Below, piece after piece: positions 6,152 through 8,620 of a DNA stretch of 8,620 bases. A program made the translations under genes and the position numbers. How positions within the stretch are numbered: the stretch's first letter is position 1; every line of letters begins with the position of its first letter. A model generated the notes under the pieces. That model had not been told where the DNA came from, ran no database searches, and worked only from the letters and a program-made list of their open reading frames with translations. Source of the DNA: Candidatus Equinaster intestinalis (lineage in GTDB: Bacteria > Bacillota_A > Clostridia > Oscillospirales > Acutalibacteraceae); NCBI GenBank assembly GCA_018065375.1, contig JAGHTJ010000153.1, positions 1-8,620 on the forward strand, read 5' to 3'.

Positions 6152-6668
6152 ACAACTTTTTTCCAAACTGCAAATTGCCAATCTTGCCAACAAAAAGCTG
6201 AAGGAGGAAAATGAAAGCTTAAAGGAAAGAATAAATATTCTCACCCTTCAGTTAAATGCGGCAGAATTAAATATATCCGAAGATGGCGATATTGCCTCCG
6301 AAGATAATAGCAACATTGCAAGCGAAGCCGAAACGGAAAGCGACACCGAAGAAAAAAACGAAGAAGCGGCGGAACTGCCCGCAGAGCTTCCGAAAAAAGA
6401 GGTAATTCTTTCTCCCGAGATGGAATACGGCTCGGAAATTATCGGTGAAATCGTTATGCAATCGGTAAACTATTCAAATAAAATTTCGGAGCTCGGTAAA
6501 CCGAATAAAAAAGAGCTGATAAACCTTATCCTCGGCAAAACAGAGGTTGCAAAGGCTTCGGTGCTTGATATTACCCTTTCCGAAACGGCGATTGAAAACA
6601 AGTTTGCCATGATGCAAAGTGAATTACAATCTACAATAGAGTACTTTAAGAGTGTTTTAGGTCAGTAA
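6120..6668 (+). CDS. Unrecognised cytoplasmic protein: N-terminal leucine zipper, acidic linker, C-terminal helical domain
   Basis: I do not recognise this 182-residue protein. Three parts can be seen. Residues 1-50 form a regular heptad helix: d positions are L6, L13, A20, L27, L34, L41, and a positions include N10, L17, N24, N31, I38, L45. Asn at a positions is usual in parallel dimeric zippers. Residues 54-91 are an acidic, presumably disordered linker with 15 Asp/Glu and a single Lys. Residues 93-182 look like a compact helical domain (YGSEIIGEIVMQSVNYSNKI, then KKELINLILGKTEVAK). There is no signal peptide or membrane helix, so it should be cytoplasmic. It overlaps the transporter gene by 32 bases in another frame. 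A GGGGAG site (6102-6107) lies a rather long 12 bases before the ATG, so the start is moderately sure; no other in-frame Met exists before residue 101. It is the last gene before the operon terminator. A scaffold or adaptor role is possible but unproven. Confidence 0.85.
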   Translation: MTKNQLFKQNEQLFSKLQIANLANKKLKEENESLKERINILTLQLNAAELNISEDGDIASEDNSNIASEAETESDTEEKNEEAAELPAELPKKEVILSPEMEYGSEIIGEIVMQSVNYSNKISELGKPNKKELINLILGKTEVAKASVLDITLSETAIENKFAMMQSELQSTIEYFKSVLGQ

Positions 6669-6697
6669 AAAACAACCCGCCGTTGGCGGGTTGTTTT
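6669..6697. terminator. Bidirectional intrinsic terminator between convergent genes
   Basis: A perfect 13-bp inverted repeat: left arm AAAACAACCCGCC (6669-6681), loop GTT, right arm GGCGGGTTGTTTT (6685-6697). It has an A-run on its left and a T-run on its right, so the transcript of either strand ends in a hairpin followed by U residues. It begins directly after the stop of the last operon gene (6666-6668), and its right end includes two bases of the stop codon of the minus-strand ygiQ-like gene (6696-6698). It should end both transcripts. Confidence 0.93.
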
Positions 6698-8558
6698 ATT
6701 GTTTCTTCTTATGAATATTACGTATTGTTTTCTTTTTTACGGATTTGCCCCGGTTATTCATTGAAGCATCATCAATAAGGCAATTAGGTCCTTTTCCGAT
6801 TAAATCAAACCTACCCGCTTTTTTAAGCGCAGTTAGTACAAGTTGACGGTTTTCGGGCAGATAATACTGCAAAAGCGCGCGCTGTTCTGCCTTTTCGCGC
6901 GGGGTTTTCGGAACATAAACCTTTTCCATTGAAATCGGGTCAAGTCCGGTATAAAACATACAGGTTGATACCGTGCCGGGCGTAGGATAGAAGTCCTGAA
7001 CCTGCTCGGGATGAAGTCCCTCTTTTTTCAGAAAAACGGCAAGCTCTATGGCGTCCTTAATTGTGCTTCCCGGATGGGAGGACATAAGATAGGGCACTAA
7101 AAACTGTTTCTTGTTCATCTGCAAATTAAGCTCGTAAAAGCGCTTTTTAAACCGATTATATACCGAAATATCCGGTTTGCCCATTCGTTTCAAAACAGCC
7201 TTTGAGCAATGCTCGGGTGCAACCTTTAATTGACCGCTTATATGGTGTTTAATAAGTTCTTTAAAGAATTCTTCGTTATCATCGGCAACAAGATAATCAA
7301 ATCGAATGCCCGAGCGTATAAACACTTTTTTCACCTTCGGTAAAGCTCGGATTTTTCTTAAAAGCTCGAGATAATCCGAATGGTCAACCTTTACCGCAGG
7401 GCAAATTTCGGGTGCCAGGCATTTTTTATTCATACAAAGTCCCGAGTTTTTCTGCTTATCGCAGGAGGGAGCTCGGAAGTTTGCCGTAGGACCGCCAACA
7501 TCGTGTATGTATCCCTTAAAATCCTTCATTTCGGTAAGCTTTTTTGCTTCTTCAATAACCGATTCGTGACTGCGAACCGATATACTCCTGCCTTGATGAT
7601 AGGCAATGGAACAAAAATTGCAGGCGCCGAAGCAACCGCGGTTATGGATAATCGAAAACTTAATTTCCTTTATTGCCGGCACACCGCCGAGTTTTTCATA
7701 GCTCGGGTGATAATCACGCATAAAGGGCAGGGAATATACAGCGTCCATTTCCTTTGTTGTGAGCGGTGGCATAGGCGGATTTTGAACAACAATTTTTGAG
7801 CCGTGACGCTGAATAATCGTTTTACCACGTACAGCGTCCTGCTGCTCTTGCTGAATTCTGCAGGAAACGGCATATTCCTTTTTCCCGCTATCGGTGTTTT
7901 CACTTACCTTTTCGAATGACGGACATTCGGCGCAACCGATAGGCAAAAATTCATTTGCATCAGCCAAATAGCAGGTTCCGAGAATATCATTCATTTCTTT
8001 TATATTTTCACCTTTTTGAAGGCGCCCGGCAATCTCTACACAATGCTTTTCACCCATGCCGTACATAAGCAGGTCTGCATTACTATCAATCAAAATGGAG
8101 GGGCGAACTGCATCGTCCCAATAATCATAATGAGCAAAACGGCGAAGCGATGCTTCAAGACCTCCAATACAAATCGGAATGCCTCCGTAAATACGGCGAA
8201 TGGATTTGCAGTATGAAATTACGGCGCGGTCGGGACGAGAACCGGTTTTACCGCCTGCCGTGTAATAATCATCGTGTCGGCGTTTTTTAGCAACGGTGTA
8301 ATGCGCCACCATAGAATCAATATTACCGCCATTTACGAAGAAAGCAAGGTTCGGAGCGCCAAATCTCTTAAAATCATCGTCACTTTTAGGTTGCGGAATT
8401 ATACAAATCTTAAACCCTGCATTTTCGAGCACGCGCGAAATTACGGCAGTACCGAAGCTCGGGTGGTCTACATAGGAGTCACCCGTAACTATAATTATAT
8501 CTGCGGCTTGCCAGCCGTAGTTTTTCATTTCTTGTTTTGTAATCGGTAAGAAAGGCAC
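6696..8558 (-). CDS. ygiQ: YgiQ-family radical SAM protein
   Basis: A complete 620-residue radical SAM protein (numbering from GTG 8558). The N-terminal YgiQ domain begins FLPITKQEM and contains [13 protein letters not shown], the family's signature. The radical SAM core carries CFGACNFC at 309-316 (C309, C313, C316), the CX3CX2C set that binds a 4Fe-4S cluster and S-adenosylmethionine. GGPTANF follows at 355-361, then a second cysteine group C366, C375, C380, C386, which is usual for YgiQ proteins and may hold another cluster or zinc. The C-terminus (about 525-600: [23 protein letters not shown]) is the DUF3362 region, ended by a Lys-rich tail. The reaction is unknown. The frame stays open to a TTG at 8603, but a GGGGTGAT site and promoter placement favour GTG 8558, which also matches where homologues begin. 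The gene is transcribed towards the ftsEX operon and appears monocistronic. Confidence 0.95.
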   Translation of the reverse strand: MPFLPITKQEMKNYGWQAADIIIVTGDSYVDHPSFGTAVISRVLENAGFKICIIPQPKSDDDFKRFGAPNLAFFVNGGNIDSMVAHYTVAKKRRHDDYYTAGGKTGSRPDRAVISYCKSIRRIYGGIPICIGGLEASLRRFAHYDYWDDAVRPSILIDSNADLLMYGMGEKHCVEIAGRLQKGENIKEMNDILGTCYLADANEFLPIGCAECPSFEKVSENTDSGKKEYAVSCRIQQEQQDAVRGKTIIQRHGSKIVVQNPPMPPLTTKEMDAVYSLPFMRDYHPSYEKLGGVPAIKEIKFSIIHNRGCFGACNFCSIAYHQGRSISVRSHESVIEEAKKLTEMKDFKGYIHDVGGPTANFRAPSCDKQKNSGLCMNKKCLAPEICPAVKVDHSDYLELLRKIRALPKVKKVFIRSGIRFDYLVADDNEEFFKELIKHHISGQLKVAPEHCSKAVLKRMGKPDISVYNRFKKRFYELNLQMNKKQFLVPYLMSSHPGSTIKDAIELAVFLKKEGLHPEQVQDFYPTPGTVSTCMFYTGLDPISMEKVYVPKTPREKAEQRALLQYYLPENRQLVLTALKKAGRFDLIGKGPNCLIDDASMNNRGKSVKKKTIRNIHKKKQ

Positions 8559-8562
8559 AAAA

Positions 8563-8569
8563 TCACCCC
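8563..8569 (-). promoter_or_regulatory. Ribosome binding site deciding the GTG start of ygiQ
   Basis: Reading the minus strand, GGGGTGA followed by T matches six consecutive bases (GGTGAT) of the extended Shine-Dalgarno sequence and stands at normal distance from the GTG at 8558-8556. The TTG at 8603 lacks any such site. Confidence 0.6.
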
Positions 8570-8574
8570 GAAGT

Positions 8575-8603
8575 ATTTTAACATATTTTTTTGTCTTCTT
8601 CAA
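8575..8603 (-). promoter_or_regulatory. Sigma-A-type promoter of ygiQ
   Basis: On the minus strand a -35 box TTGAAG (8603-8598) lies 17 bp from a -10 box TAAAAT (8580-8575). The start of transcription would fall near 8568, leaving a leader of only about 10 bases that still holds most of the GGGTGAT ribosome site. The layout (17-bp spacer, TAAAAT) copies that of the operon promoter at 258-286. If it is real, the TTG at 8603 is part of the -35 box and cannot be the start codon. Confidence 0.5.
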
Positions 8604-8620
8604 TCTTTAATATTTTTCTT

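Noticed and set aside
7400..7463. Second cysteine group of YgiQ as a novelty
   Set aside because: A cysteine cluster after the GGPTANF motif appears to be a normal feature of YgiQ-family proteins.
7380..7799. A 139-codon open frame on the plus strand opposite ygiQ
   Set aside because: It lies wholly antisense to the radical SAM core of a well-conserved gene, its translation resembles no protein family, and no ribosome binding site was seen.

Overview
The window looks like chromosomal DNA of a low-GC Gram-positive anaerobe, most likely a gut Clostridia (Oscillospiraceae/Ruminococcaceae-like). The basis is AT-rich intergenic DNA, strong Shine-Dalgarno sites, sigma-A-type promoters, Firmicutes-type gene content (MsmX/UgpC-type ATPase, CwlO/PcsB-like coiled-coil hydrolase, VanZ-like protein) and tight gene packing. 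The taxonomic call is an inference from gene families; there is no rRNA or marker gene here. No mobile element, phage gene, tRNA, rRNA or CRISPR array is visible, and no gene-free stretch exceeds 300 bases.

Layout: (1) 3-173, the last 56 codons of a sugar ABC-transporter ATPase, closed by an intrinsic terminator at 189-224. (2) 174-341, a 168-base intergenic region holding that terminator, a triplet of TTTTGTAA octamers spaced exactly 11 bp apart (221-250), and a good sigma-A promoter (258-286). (3) 342-6668, a six-gene plus-strand operon: a PucR/CdaR-type regulator, ftsE, ftsX, a secreted coiled-coil M23 peptidase, a VanZ-like membrane protein, an AI-2E-family membrane protein and an unrecognised acidic coiled-coil protein; that is one regulator plus six further genes, seven genes in all. 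Spacings are 15, -1, 10, 13, -35 and -32 nt, so the genes are almost certainly co-transcribed. (4) 6669-6697, a hairpin able to act as a terminator in both directions. (5) 6696-8558, minus strand, a complete YgiQ-family radical SAM protein with its own promoter at the right edge.

How the genes fit together: FtsE and FtsX form a membrane ABC complex that uses ATP to switch on a peptidoglycan hydrolase outside the cell through that hydrolase's coiled coil (known for EnvC in E. coli, PcsB in pneumococcus, CwlO in B. subtilis). The next gene encodes exactly that kind of partner: signal peptide, long coiled coil, then an M23 domain with all zinc and catalytic residues present. The operon is therefore best read as a wall-remodelling module. 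The unusual parts are the PucR/CdaR-type regulator heading it, an enlarged FtsX extracellular domain, a Cys/Gly-rich loop inside the peptidase domain, and a small zipper protein at the end that I cannot assign. None of this proves a new system, but the combination of regulator, FtsEX, hydrolase and orphan zipper protein is the most interesting signal in the window.
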